From NCBI GenBank assembly GCA_025774935.1, contig JALGZK010000013.1, positions 1-64,000 on the forward strand: a stretch of DNA of 64,000 bases. Direction: 5' to 3'. Under the pieces are notes generated by a model. The model was not told where the DNA came from and did no database searches. It saw nothing but the letters and a program-made list of their open reading frames with translations. Made by a program: the position numbers and the translations under genes. This DNA is from a bacterium (GTDB taxonomy: Bacteria; Joyebacterota; Joyebacteria; Joyebacterales; Joyebacteraceae). The first letter of the stretch is position 1. Each line of letters opens with the position of its first letter. Below are positions 45,824-53,449 of this stretch, one piece after another.

Positions 45824-46918
45824 CTACGGGCGGCCGTGCAGCTCGTCCGCGCGACGGTACGCCTCGACGGCGTCGACGCTGCGTCCCATGCGGTCCATCA
45901 GGACCCCGATCTGGTAGTGGATCTTCGGGTCTTCCGGCTCGGCCGCGGCGGCCTTCCGGAGGTACGTCTCCGCGTCGTCGAGCCGGTCCTGCGCGGCGAG
46001 CGCGAGGGCCAGGTGGTAGCACGTCTCGGACGTCTCGCCCTCGAGCGCCACGACGCGCTGGAGCTCCGCGACGGCCCGCCCGAACTTCCCCTTCCGCGCG
46101 TAGACGAGTCCGAGCTGGAAGTGGGCTACGGGGTTGTCGATCGAGTACCGGACCGCGAACTCCAGCTCGGCCTGCGCCTCGTCCTCCCGTTCGGCGCCGA
46201 GGAGCGCCGCCCCGAGGTTGAAGTGCGCCTCCGCGCTCCCGGGCTCGATCTCGACTGCCTTCCGGAACTCGTCGATCGCGTCCTCGAGCATCCCCTTCTC
46301 ACCGTAGATCGCGCCGAGGTTCAGGTGCCGCTCGGCGTTGTCGGGGTCGATCTCGATCGCGCGCTTGAACGCGAGGATGGCCTCGTCGGTCCTGCCCATG
46401 CGGTCGAGGGCGTAGCCGAGGTTGGTGTGGGCCTTCGCGCAGGCGTAGTCGGCCTCGATGGCGGACTGGTACCAGCGTTCGGCCTCCTCGAACTCGCTCC
46501 GGCGCGCGTACGTGACGCCCAGGCGGTAGTACGGCTCGGGATCGTCGGGCGCGAGGTCGATCGCGGCCGAGTGCTGCTCGATGGCGGCGTCGTGCCGACC
46601 CAGCAGGTCGTAGACGCGTCCCAGGTTGTACCGCGCCGCCGCGCTCGTCGGCGAGGCCTTCGCGGCCCGCTCGAACTCGGTCACCGCGGGCTCGAGGAGC
46701 CCGAGCTTCCGGTAGCAGGTCCCGCATGCGAGCATCGCGTTGACGTCGGTCGGCCGCCTCCCGAGAAGCTGCTGAAGGACGACGACCGCGTCCGCGTACC
46801 GCGAGGACCCCATGTAGGTCGACGCCAGGTCCCACAGCGTCCCGACCTCATCCGGCGCCGACTTGAGCTTCCTCCTGAAGTCGAGGAGCTCGTTCTGCAT
46901 CACGGTTCTTCTGGCCAT
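45824..46918 (-). CDS. Tetratricopeptide repeat protein
   Basis: 364 residues made almost wholly of about ten TPR units, e.g. AAARYNLGRVYDLLGRHDAA, AKAHTNLGYALDRMGRTDEA, AERHLNLGAIYGEKGMLEDA and AEAHFNLGAALLGAEREDEA. No signal peptide or membrane helix is seen, so it is cytosolic. It should be a protein-interaction scaffold. It lies 55 bases upstream of the Wzi gene and 36 bases after the response regulator on the same strand, so it may connect that regulator pair to envelope genes. Confidence 0.88.
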   Translation of the reverse strand: MARRTVMQNELLDFRRKLKSAPDEVGTLWDLASTYMGSSRYADAVVVLQQLLGRRPTDVNAMLACGTCYRKLGLLEPAVTEFERAAKASPTSAAARYNLGRVYDLLGRHDAAIEQHSAAIDLAPDDPEPYYRLGVTYARRSEFEEAERWYQSAIEADYACAKAHTNLGYALDRMGRTDEAILAFKRAIEIDPDNAERHLNLGAIYGEKGMLEDAIDEFRKAVEIEPGSAEAHFNLGAALLGAEREDEAQAELEFAVRYSIDNPVAHFQLGLVYARKGKFGRAVAELQRVVALEGETSETCYHLALALAAQDRLDDAETYLRKAAAAEPEDPKIHYQIGVLMDRMGRSVDAVEAYRRADELHGRP

Positions 46919-46954
46919 GGCTCCGCTCGAGTGCCCCCCTGAGCCCTTCCGGAC

Positions 46955-47320
46955 CTAGACCTTGCCGCGTGCCGAGAGGACCTCCTTGATCTTGTCCTTG
47001 AGCTCCGTGAGATCGGCGGACTTCACGACGTACGCGTCCGCCATCCACGAGGCGAAGTCCTGCTTGTATGTCGAGTAGGCCGAGTTGAGGATGACCGGCA
47101 GATCCCGCCGCTTCGCCATGATCGTCCTCAGGCAGTCGATCCCGTCCATCCCGTCCAGCCGGATGTCGAGCACCACGAGATCCGGCGGGTCCTCCGCGAT
47201 CTGCTCCAGGGCCTCCTCCGCGCTCTCCGCACTCGCCACGTCGTAGCCCTCGCGCTGGAGTTCCGTCTCGTACAGCTTCCGGACGTTCTTCTCGTCGTCC
47301 ACCACCAGGAGCTTCGTCAT
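46955..47320 (-). CDS. Single-domain response regulator
   Basis: 121 residues, a lone receiver domain. Acidic pocket DD at residues 8-9 (LLVVDDEKNV), phospho-acceptor Asp52 (LVVLDIRLDGMDG), the conserved Ser/Thr region (LPVILNSAYS) and Lys in DAYVVKSADL are all present. There is no output domain, so it should act on a partner protein. Its ATG overlaps the stop of the upstream kinase (ATGA), which makes a cognate pair very likely. Confidence 0.94.
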   Translation of the reverse strand: MTKLLVVDDEKNVRKLYETELQREGYDVASAESAEEALEQIAEDPPDLVVLDIRLDGMDGIDCLRTIMAKRRDLPVILNSAYSTYKQDFASWMADAYVVKSADLTELKDKIKEVLSARGKV

Positions 47321-48588
47321 GATGCGCCTCCGGTTCCTTCGCTCGTGTTCTGTGAGGTTCCCGCCTCGGCCGCGCCGAAGCGCTTCTCGTGCTCGATCTC
47401 TCCTGAGGTCCGCACGATTGGAATCGATATCTCGAACGTCGTCCCCACGCCGACCTCGCTCATCACCTCGATCTCGCCGCCGTGGTTCTCGATGATCCTC
47501 CTCGTCACGGCGAGGCCGAGCCCCGAGCCGGCCTTCCGGGTCGTGAAGAACGGCATGAACAGCTTCCCCATCACTTCGCTCGCGATGCCGGGCCCGGTGT
47601 CATCGACACGGACGATGATGTCCTGTCCGCGCTGACCCGTCGCGATGCGAAGCTCGCCTCCGTCTGGCATCGACTGGATGGCGTTCGTCATGATGTTGAG
47701 GAACGCCTGCTTGAGCTGGTTGGCGTCCCCCATCGTCACGGGAAGCCCGTCCGCCAGGTTGCCAGTGAGCCTGATGCGCGACGAAAGGATGCCGTGCGAC
47801 AGGAGCTTCCTCACGTCCTTCACGATCTCGTTGACCTCGACTGGCCGGAGGTTCGGCTGAAGGTGCCGCTCGAGCGTGAGCTGCTCGCGGAGGATCTGTT
47901 CGAGTCTCGTCACCTCTTCGAGGATGATGCCGGTGTACTCACGGCGGGGGTCCTCCGCTTCGAGCGCCTCGTGGAGCTGCCGCGCGAAGCCGCCGACCGC
48001 GATCAGCGGGTTCCGGATCTCGTGCGCGACGTTCGCCGCCATCCGCCCGATGCCGGTGAGCTGCTCGACCTCCTGAAGCTGCTTCTGGAGCTTCACCCGG
48101 TCCGTGACGTCCTTGATGTACTGGATCGCCTGGACCGTCTCGCCCTGGTCGTCCCTGACCGGGAAGGTATAGACGTCGACTCCCCTGCGGTGGTAGCCGG
48201 ACGTCGTCTCGAGCCGCGTGATGAGGGTCGGCTTGCCCGTGGCGAAGGTGTTGTGCGCGGGGCAGGCCTCGCAGGCGTGGTCGCCCCGGCAGTACACCTC
48301 GTAGCAGTCCCGGCCGACCACTTCCTGGGGCTTCTTCCCCAGAAACGCGGCCTCGGCCTTGTTCACCGCGACGACCTTGAAGTCGCGGTCGACGATGATG
48401 AGGCCGTCGGTGATCCCGTCGAAGATGGCCTGGAGCTGTCGCTTGCTGCGGTAGATCTCGCTCTCTTCGCGGCGCACCCGTCTGAGCCTCGCGGCGCACA
48501 CGAACGTGGCCACGACGGCCCCGGCGGCGGCGCCGACCACGAGCCAGAGGAGCGGGCCCAGCGTTCCGACCGGGCCTTCGGCGATCAT
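47317..48588 (-). CDS. PAS-domain sensor histidine kinase
   Basis: 423 residues from ATG 48588, which has a G-rich site 8 bases upstream; ATG at 48672 is an alternative. A single membrane helix (LLWLVVGAAAGAVVATFVC) is followed by a PAS domain (FDGITDGLIIVDRDFKVVAV) containing the Cys cluster CRGDHACEACPAH. The H-box is MAANVAHEIRNPLIAVGGFA (His189), and ATPase boxes N, G1 and G2 are NIMTNAIQSMPDGGELRIA, RVDDTGPGIASEVMGKLF and TTRKAGSGLGLAVTRRII. The PAS Cys cluster may bind a metal or sense redox. It overlaps its response regulator by four bases. Confidence 0.92.
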   Translation of the reverse strand: MIAEGPVGTLGPLLWLVVGAAAGAVVATFVCAARLRRVRREESEIYRSKRQLQAIFDGITDGLIIVDRDFKVVAVNKAEAAFLGKKPQEVVGRDCYEVYCRGDHACEACPAHNTFATGKPTLITRLETTSGYHRRGVDVYTFPVRDDQGETVQAIQYIKDVTDRVKLQKQLQEVEQLTGIGRMAANVAHEIRNPLIAVGGFARQLHEALEAEDPRREYTGIILEEVTRLEQILREQLTLERHLQPNLRPVEVNEIVKDVRKLLSHGILSSRIRLTGNLADGLPVTMGDANQLKQAFLNIMTNAIQSMPDGGELRIATGQRGQDIIVRVDDTGPGIASEVMGKLFMPFFTTRKAGSGLGLAVTRRIIENHGGEIEVMSEVGVGTTFEISIPIVRTSGEIEHEKRFGAAEAGTSQNTSEGTGGAS

Positions 48589-48699
48589 CCCGCGAATCCC
48601 CCCGTTAGCGACGCACGTCTCCGGCCCGTCCGGCGGCGCCCAGGGCATCGGACCCCACCCGGACGCGGTCATAGTATGGAGAAGACTGCCGGGTGTCAA

Positions 48700-48711
48700 G
48701 GTCAATTGACC
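48700..48711. promoter_or_regulatory. Perfect palindrome between divergent genes
   Basis: GGTCAATTGACC is a perfect 12-bp palindrome between the kinase start (48588) and the mscS promoter (48766). It could be an operator for either direction. No regulator can be named. Confidence 0.35.
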
Positions 48712-48765
48712 GTGAGAACTGCACTTCCGGCCGCGCGGCGAGTCTGCGCGCGACCCGAAACCCCC

Positions 48766-48795
48766 TTGACAACCGGAGCGCCGAGCGCCTAGATT
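48766..48795 (+). promoter_or_regulatory. Sigma70-type promoter of mscS
   Basis: TTGACA (48766-48771), an 18-base spacer and TAGATT (48790-48795). The leader to ATG at 48903 is about 100 bases. Confidence 0.75.
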
Positions 48796-48902
48796 CCGGG
48801 CATCCGAGACAACACGACCTCCCTCCGAGCGCGCTCCCCGCCGTGCGCTCCGGGCGTCCGGACTGCGGGTCCTGGCCGCAGCCACCACCGAAGGAGACGC
48901 GA

Positions 48903-49706
48903 ATGAACTGGGACTACGTCATCCCCTACGTCAACGTCACCGTCCTCCAGGTCGTCACGGCGCTGGTGGTGCTCGTCGCCGGCCTCTTCGCCGTCAGGAT
49001 CGTCGTCGGGGTCTTCAAGAGGCAGATGCGCCGCACCAGGCTCCATGACGTCCTCGTGGAGTTCCTCGCGAGGTTCCTCTCGATCCTCCTCTACATCCTC
49101 GTCCTTCTCCTGGTGCTGGTCTCCCTGGGCGTGACGGTCGGCTCGCTCCTCGTGAGCATCTCGGCCGTGATCGGCCTCGTCCTCGGTTTCGGCATGCAGG
49201 ACACGGTCAACAACATCGCGTCCGGGACCTGGATCGCCGCCCTCGGACCGATCGACATCGGAGAGGCCGTGGAGATCAACGGGAAGAGGGGAAAGGTGAG
49301 GGCCGTGGGCATCATGGCGACCGAGCTCCTGACACCGGACAACGTCCTCATCACGATCCCGAACGGCGAGGTATGGGGGACCTCGATCGTGAACTACTCG
49401 AGGGAGCCGATCAGAAGGGTAGACGTCGACGTCGGCATAGCCTACGGGGAGGACATCGGGAAGGCCGTCCAGGTCGCGACCGAGTTCATGAAGAACGACG
49501 GTCGGGTGCTCAGCGACCCGGAGCCGTCGGTCTTCGTCAAGGAGCTCGCGAACTCGTCGATCAACCTCTCGCTCAGGCCATGGTCAGCGGGGGACGATTA
49601 CTGGGCCGTGAAGAACGACATGACGAAGGGGATCTACGAGGCCCTCGGGGCCGCGGGCATCGAGATCCCGTTCCCGCAGGTAGACGTTCACATGAAGGGT
49701 CAGTAG
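48903..49706 (+). CDS. mscS: Small-conductance mechanosensitive channel
   Basis: 267 residues, the short MscS type that vents solutes during hypo-osmotic shock. Three N-terminal helices ([37 protein letters not shown]; then the pore helix) lead to the pore signature [20 protein letters not shown], followed by the beta domain ([20 protein letters not shown]). It has a GAAGGAG-like site before ATG at 48903. mscL follows 46 bases later, so the two release valves are probably one transcript. Confidence 0.94.
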   Translation: MNWDYVIPYVNVTVLQVVTALVVLVAGLFAVRIVVGVFKRQMRRTRLHDVLVEFLARFLSILLYILVLLLVLVSLGVTVGSLLVSISAVIGLVLGFGMQDTVNNIASGTWIAALGPIDIGEAVEINGKRGKVRAVGIMATELLTPDNVLITIPNGEVWGTSIVNYSREPIRRVDVDVGIAYGEDIGKAVQVATEFMKNDGRVLSDPEPSVFVKELANSSINLSLRPWSAGDDYWAVKNDMTKGIYEALGAAGIEIPFPQVDVHMKGQ

Positions 49707-49752
49707 GGCGCCGCGGCGACGGTTCCCGGGGCGGCCTCGAAAGGAGGCAGGG

Positions 49753-50214
49753 ATGTTCAAGGAGTTCAAAGAGTTCGTCATGCGCGGCAACGTCATGGAC
49801 ATGGCGGTCGGCATCGTCATCGGCGCCGCGTTCGGGACGATTGTGAAGTCGCTCGTCGCCGACGTCATCATGCCACCGATCGGCCTCTTCCTCGGCAACA
49901 TCGACTTCTCAAACATCTTCGTCACGCTCAAGCAGGGCACGCCCGCCGGGCCCTACGAGACGCTCGCGATGGCGCAGGAGGCAGGAGCCGTCACGATGAA
50001 CTGGGGCGTCTTCATCATGACGATCATCTCGTTCCTCATCGTCGCGTTCGCGATCTTCATGATGATCAAGCAGGTCAACAGACTGAAGCGCGAAGAGGAG
50101 GCTCCGCCGGAAGAGCCGACGACGAAGGAGTGCCCGTTCTGCCTGAACGAGATCCCGATCAATGCCACGCGCTGCGGGTTCTGCACGTCGCAGCTCGACG
50201 CGGCGGCAGCGTAG
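49753..50214 (+). CDS. mscL: Large-conductance mechanosensitive channel with C-terminal zinc ribbon
   Basis: 153 residues. The MscL signature starts at once: [40 protein letters not shown], and the second helix [20 protein letters not shown]. The pore-lining helix is intact. After about residue 115 a Glu-rich linker leads to [18 protein letters not shown], a CxxC...CxxC zinc-ribbon-like tail found on some MscL proteins. Its role is unknown. GGAGG lies upstream. Confidence 0.95.
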   Translation: MFKEFKEFVMRGNVMDMAVGIVIGAAFGTIVKSLVADVIMPPIGLFLGNIDFSNIFVTLKQGTPAGPYETLAMAQEAGAVTMNWGVFIMTIISFLIVAFAIFMMIKQVNRLKREEEAPPEEPTTKECPFCLNEIPINATRCGFCTSQLDAAAA

Positions 50215-50336
50215 GGAACGACAGATGCACGGGGGGAGCGGCCGCCGGTCGCTCCTCCCCCGCTACCGCCCACGTAGTGGGCGTTTTCACGGGACACCGC
50301 CCTGCCGGGCGCCCGGTACACGGAACAGGAGACCCC

Positions 50337-51254
50337 ATGAAGGCACCCTGCATCGCGCTCCTCCTCGTTGGGCTGGTCGCGTCGGCCGTCTTCGCGGCGG
50401 ACGACCCCGACGCCCCGGACACGCTCAGCGCCAGCGAGTGGTACATCGCCACGAACATCGGCTTCACCGTCAACCAGTCCAGCTACAGCGATAACTGGGA
50501 CGGGAGCGAGGTGAGCGCGTACAGCTGGGCGTTCGACTCGCGCTCGCTCGCCCAGAAGAGGATCACGCCGAACGTCGTCACGAACAAGAGCACCCTGCGG
50601 CTCGCCTTCGGCCAGACCCGAACGCAGGACAACGACACGCGCGAGTGGGAGGACGTGAAGATCTCGACCGACGTCATCGACCTCGAGTCACTGTTCGGGT
50701 TCAACGTCGGGTGGCCGGTCGGTCCGTATGGAGCCGTCCGGATCGAGAGCGATTTCTACGACGACAGCGACCCGACGAAGACGCGTTACTTCAACCCGAC
50801 GACGTTCACGGAATCAGCGGGGTTCTTCCGCGACTTCTTCGCGAACATCAAGACGAAGGAGTTCTCGATACGACTCGGCCTTGCATCCAGACAGTACCTG
50901 AACGCCTCGGTCCTCGATACGATGACCGGCACGCGGAGCAACGACTGGATAAACGACGCCGGCGTCGAGTTCATCACGGAGCTCCGCTACCCGTTCTCCG
51001 GCGACCTGCTCATCTACGGCACGAGGCTCTGGACGTACAAGGCCCTCCAGAACTCCGACGCCGACGAGTGGAAGGGGACTCCGGAAGAGGACTACTGGGA
51101 GGCCGTCGAGGTCGACTGGGAACACAGCCTCGGTCTCAAGCTCTCTGAGCTCTTCGCGCTCAACTTCTACCTGCAGTTCAAGTACGACAAGAAGATCGTC
51201 GACGACTGGCGGGTCAAGCAGACGCTGGGGGTCGCGTTCACCTGGCGGGTCTAG
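50337..51254 (+). CDS. DUF3078-type outer-membrane protein
   Basis: 305 residues, signal ALLLVGLVASAVFA. The DUF3078 pattern is visible: GFTVNQSSYSDNWDGSEVSA, KSTLRLAFGQTRTQDND, then FGFNVGWPVGPYGAVRIESD. The C-terminus is a barrel-like set of strands (LLIYGTRLWTYKALQNSDAD; LFALNFYLQFKYDKKI) ending VAFTWRV, with an aromatic-then-hydrophobic finish. Function unknown. It lies 122 bases after mscL, separated by a GC-rich region. Confidence 0.83.
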   Translation: MKAPCIALLLVGLVASAVFAADDPDAPDTLSASEWYIATNIGFTVNQSSYSDNWDGSEVSAYSWAFDSRSLAQKRITPNVVTNKSTLRLAFGQTRTQDNDTREWEDVKISTDVIDLESLFGFNVGWPVGPYGAVRIESDFYDDSDPTKTRYFNPTTFTESAGFFRDFFANIKTKEFSIRLGLASRQYLNASVLDTMTGTRSNDWINDAGVEFITELRYPFSGDLLIYGTRLWTYKALQNSDADEWKGTPEEDYWEAVEVDWEHSLGLKLSELFALNFYLQFKYDKKIVDDWRVKQTLGVAFTWRV

Positions 51255-51433
51255 CCAGGCCACTGCGGGCACCGGCGACTCCCGCGCGCTGCTGGTCGCC
51301 GCCACTGCACCGCCGCTCGGGCCAGAGCGCGATTCCTGTGATTCGCGTTCCGACAAGCTCTCGGGGCTGACATTGCATAGCCAACTGGCCTTATCTTTGC
51401 ATGTTGGCAAGCTGTCCGTAACGTCTTCCCCGG

Positions 51434-51462
51434 CTTGACAGCCCCGGGGGGGAACGGTATAT
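51434..51462 (+). promoter_or_regulatory. Near-consensus promoter 14 bases before the next start
   Basis: TTGACA (51434-51439), a 17-base spacer and TATATT (51457-51462). The usual start point would fall near 51469, leaving a leader of only about 7 bases before ATG at 51476. Confidence 0.8.
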
Positions 51463-51475
51463 TCGCCCCTGACCT

Positions 51476-52729
51476 ATGGTAACCAGACAGCAGACAGAAA
51501 CCTATCGAACGAGCACACTCCTCGCGCAGTTCGGCCGACTCCCGACAACTGCGCGGTTCTACTCCGTGCTCTCCGTTCTCGTGATCGTCCTCGGCGTGAC
51601 GTCCGGGCTCACGCTTCACAAGGTCGTGAGCGGCGACCCGGTCGGCCTGAACCCGCGGACCCCCATCTTCGGCGGGCTCTCGCCGTGGGGCCGCGTGACG
51701 AACGAGGCCGCATCCGACTACTTGAAGTCCAGCTTCGACGTCCTCGGCGTCGTGACGCCCATCCCAGGCGACGCCCAGAGCTTCCAGTACACTGCTTCGG
51801 CCGGAGAAGGGCTCGAGTCGATCGCCGCCAGCCACGGGATCGACCTCGACCTTCTCGCGAGCGCCAACGGCGCGAGCTACGCACAGGTTCCGCGCAGGGA
51901 GAAAGAAGTACGGCTGCCGCTCCTCTACTCGAGGGACCGGTCCTGGGACCGCTCGCTCGAGTTCCTTTACCCGGTCTCGACGTACGCCCCTATCGGCGGC
52001 AACGGCAAGGCCAAGCGGGGCGCCCCCGTCATAGTCCGCCACGCGGTCGCGCGGGGCGAGTGTCTCTGGAACATCGCGAGGAAGTACCACGTCAAGATGG
52101 AGACGATCGTCGCGATGAACGATCTCCCGAGCGCCCGCTATCTCAGGCCGGGACAGATCCTCGAGATTCCCGACACCGACGGGACGTACGTCAGCATCAA
52201 GAAGGGCGACACGATCGACGGCGTCTGCAAGAAGTACAGCCTCGAGGTCACGGAGCTCGTGAACGCGAATCCCGGCGTCGACGTCCACGCGCTCCACGTC
52301 GGGCAGAAGCTGTTCGTTCCGGGAACGGAAGCCCTCAGCGAGATCTTCAGGTTCGGCTGGCCGGTGCACGGCAGGATCTCGAGCCGGTACGGGAACCGCT
52401 ACCACCCCATCTTCCATCGGCGGATGATGCATACCGGCCTCGATATCGCGGCCCCTTCGGGGACCCCGATCCGCGCCGCACTCGCGGGACGCGTCGTCTC
52501 CGCGGGATGGAAGGGAGGTCTCGGGCGGGCCGTCGTCATCGAGCACCCGAACGGGTACCAGACGACGTACGGGCACTGCTCGAAGATCCTCGTGAAGAAG
52601 GGGCAGACCGTGAAGAGGGGCGAGCAGATCGCGAAGGTCGGAACGACCGGCGTCTCCAACGGCCCCCATCTCCACTTCGAGGTGCGGCAGAGCCGGAAGC
52701 GCATCAACCCGGAGCGCGTGCTGTACTAG
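51476..52729 (+). CDS. LysM-M23 peptidoglycan hydrolase
   Basis: 417 residues. A membrane helix (VLSVLVIVLGVTSGLTLH, about residues 31-48) anchors or exports the protein. Three LysM-like modules follow, the clearest at GECLWNIARKYHVKMETIVA and GDTIDGVCKKYSLEVTELVN. The C-terminal M23 metallopeptidase domain has zinc-site motifs HTGLDIAAPSGTP and NGPHLHFEVRQ plus TTYGHCSKILVKKGQ. It should cut peptide cross-links or activate amidases during wall growth and division. No ribosome-binding site precedes ATG, and the promoter lies 14 bases away, so translation may be leaderless. A strong terminator follows. Confidence 0.92.
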   Translation: MVTRQQTETYRTSTLLAQFGRLPTTARFYSVLSVLVIVLGVTSGLTLHKVVSGDPVGLNPRTPIFGGLSPWGRVTNEAASDYLKSSFDVLGVVTPIPGDAQSFQYTASAGEGLESIAASHGIDLDLLASANGASYAQVPRREKEVRLPLLYSRDRSWDRSLEFLYPVSTYAPIGGNGKAKRGAPVIVRHAVARGECLWNIARKYHVKMETIVAMNDLPSARYLRPGQILEIPDTDGTYVSIKKGDTIDGVCKKYSLEVTELVNANPGVDVHALHVGQKLFVPGTEALSEIFRFGWPVHGRISSRYGNRYHPIFHRRMMHTGLDIAAPSGTPIRAALAGRVVSAGWKGGLGRAVVIEHPNGYQTTYGHCSKILVKKGQTVKRGEQIAKVGTTGVSNGPHLHFEVRQSRKRINPERVLY

Positions 52730-52756
52730 CCTGCCCAGACACGAACGTGAACGCAC

Positions 52757-52782
52757 GAGCGCCCCGCAGTCGCGGGGCGCTC
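52757..52782. terminator. Bidirectional hairpin terminator
   Basis: GAGCGCCCCGC and GCGGGGCGCTC form a perfect 11-bp stem with loop AGTC, followed by TTCAGTTGTG. It separates the convergent M23 and HD-domain genes. Confidence 0.8.
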
Positions 52783-52842
52783 TTCAGTTGTGCCAAACCA
52801 GACGGTCCGTTCTCCCGCACCGGCGTCGGGCGGACGCTCGTG

Positions 52843-53388
52843 CTAGAGCCCGAGGTCGTCGCTGATCCCCTGCATCGACGCGAGCGCGACCCCGATGAAG
52901 TCCTCGAGCGTGAGTCCCATCTCGCTGCACGCCTGGATCTGCTCGCGCGAAGCGCCGGCCGCGAACCGCTTCTCGCCGAACCGCCGCATCACGAAGTCGA
53001 CGTCGAGGCCCGCCAGCTTCTTGTCGGGGTGCATGAGCGCCGAGGCCACGATGAGGCCCGTAACCGGGTCGCTCGCGTAGAGCGCCCTGTCCATCTGGCT
53101 CTCCCGCGGGACGTGGTCGTTGTGCGCCTTCACCGCGTGGATGATCTCGTCCGAAAAGCCCATTCCGGCCAGCATTTCGGCCGAAAGGAGCCCGTGGCGG
53201 TCCGGCTCGTCGAAGGTCTCGTCGTAGTCCAGGTCGTGCATGAGCCCCGCCATCGCCCACGATTCCGTGTCCTCACCGAGCCTCTCCGCGAGCCCTGCCA
53301 TGACGGCCTCGGTCGCCAGCATGTGCTTGAAGAGGTTCTTGTTCTTGCAGTTCTCCTTGAGGACCTTGATGTTCTCGTCTCTCGTCAT
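52843..53388 (-). CDS. HDIG-domain hydrolase-like protein
   Basis: 181 residues, soluble. The HD pattern is intact: FKHMLATEAVMAGLAERLGE, AMAGLMHDLDYDETFDEPDR with metal-binding HD, then HGLLSAEMLAGMGF and IIHAVKAHNDH. Such HDIG proteins are metal-dependent phosphohydrolases, often on nucleotides; substrate unknown. ATG at 53388 follows GGGAGGG. It lies 61 bases after recG on the same strand. Confidence 0.86.
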   Translation of the reverse strand: MTRDENIKVLKENCKNKNLFKHMLATEAVMAGLAERLGEDTESWAMAGLMHDLDYDETFDEPDRHGLLSAEMLAGMGFSDEIIHAVKAHNDHVPRESQMDRALYASDPVTGLIVASALMHPDKKLAGLDVDFVMRRFGEKRFAAGASREQIQACSEMGLTLEDFIGVALASMQGISDDLGL

Positions 53389-53449
53389 GCGCCCTCCCCC
53401 CACTGCCGCCTGCCGCCGTCGGTCCGATCACCGAAGCGCCGGCCGCGTG

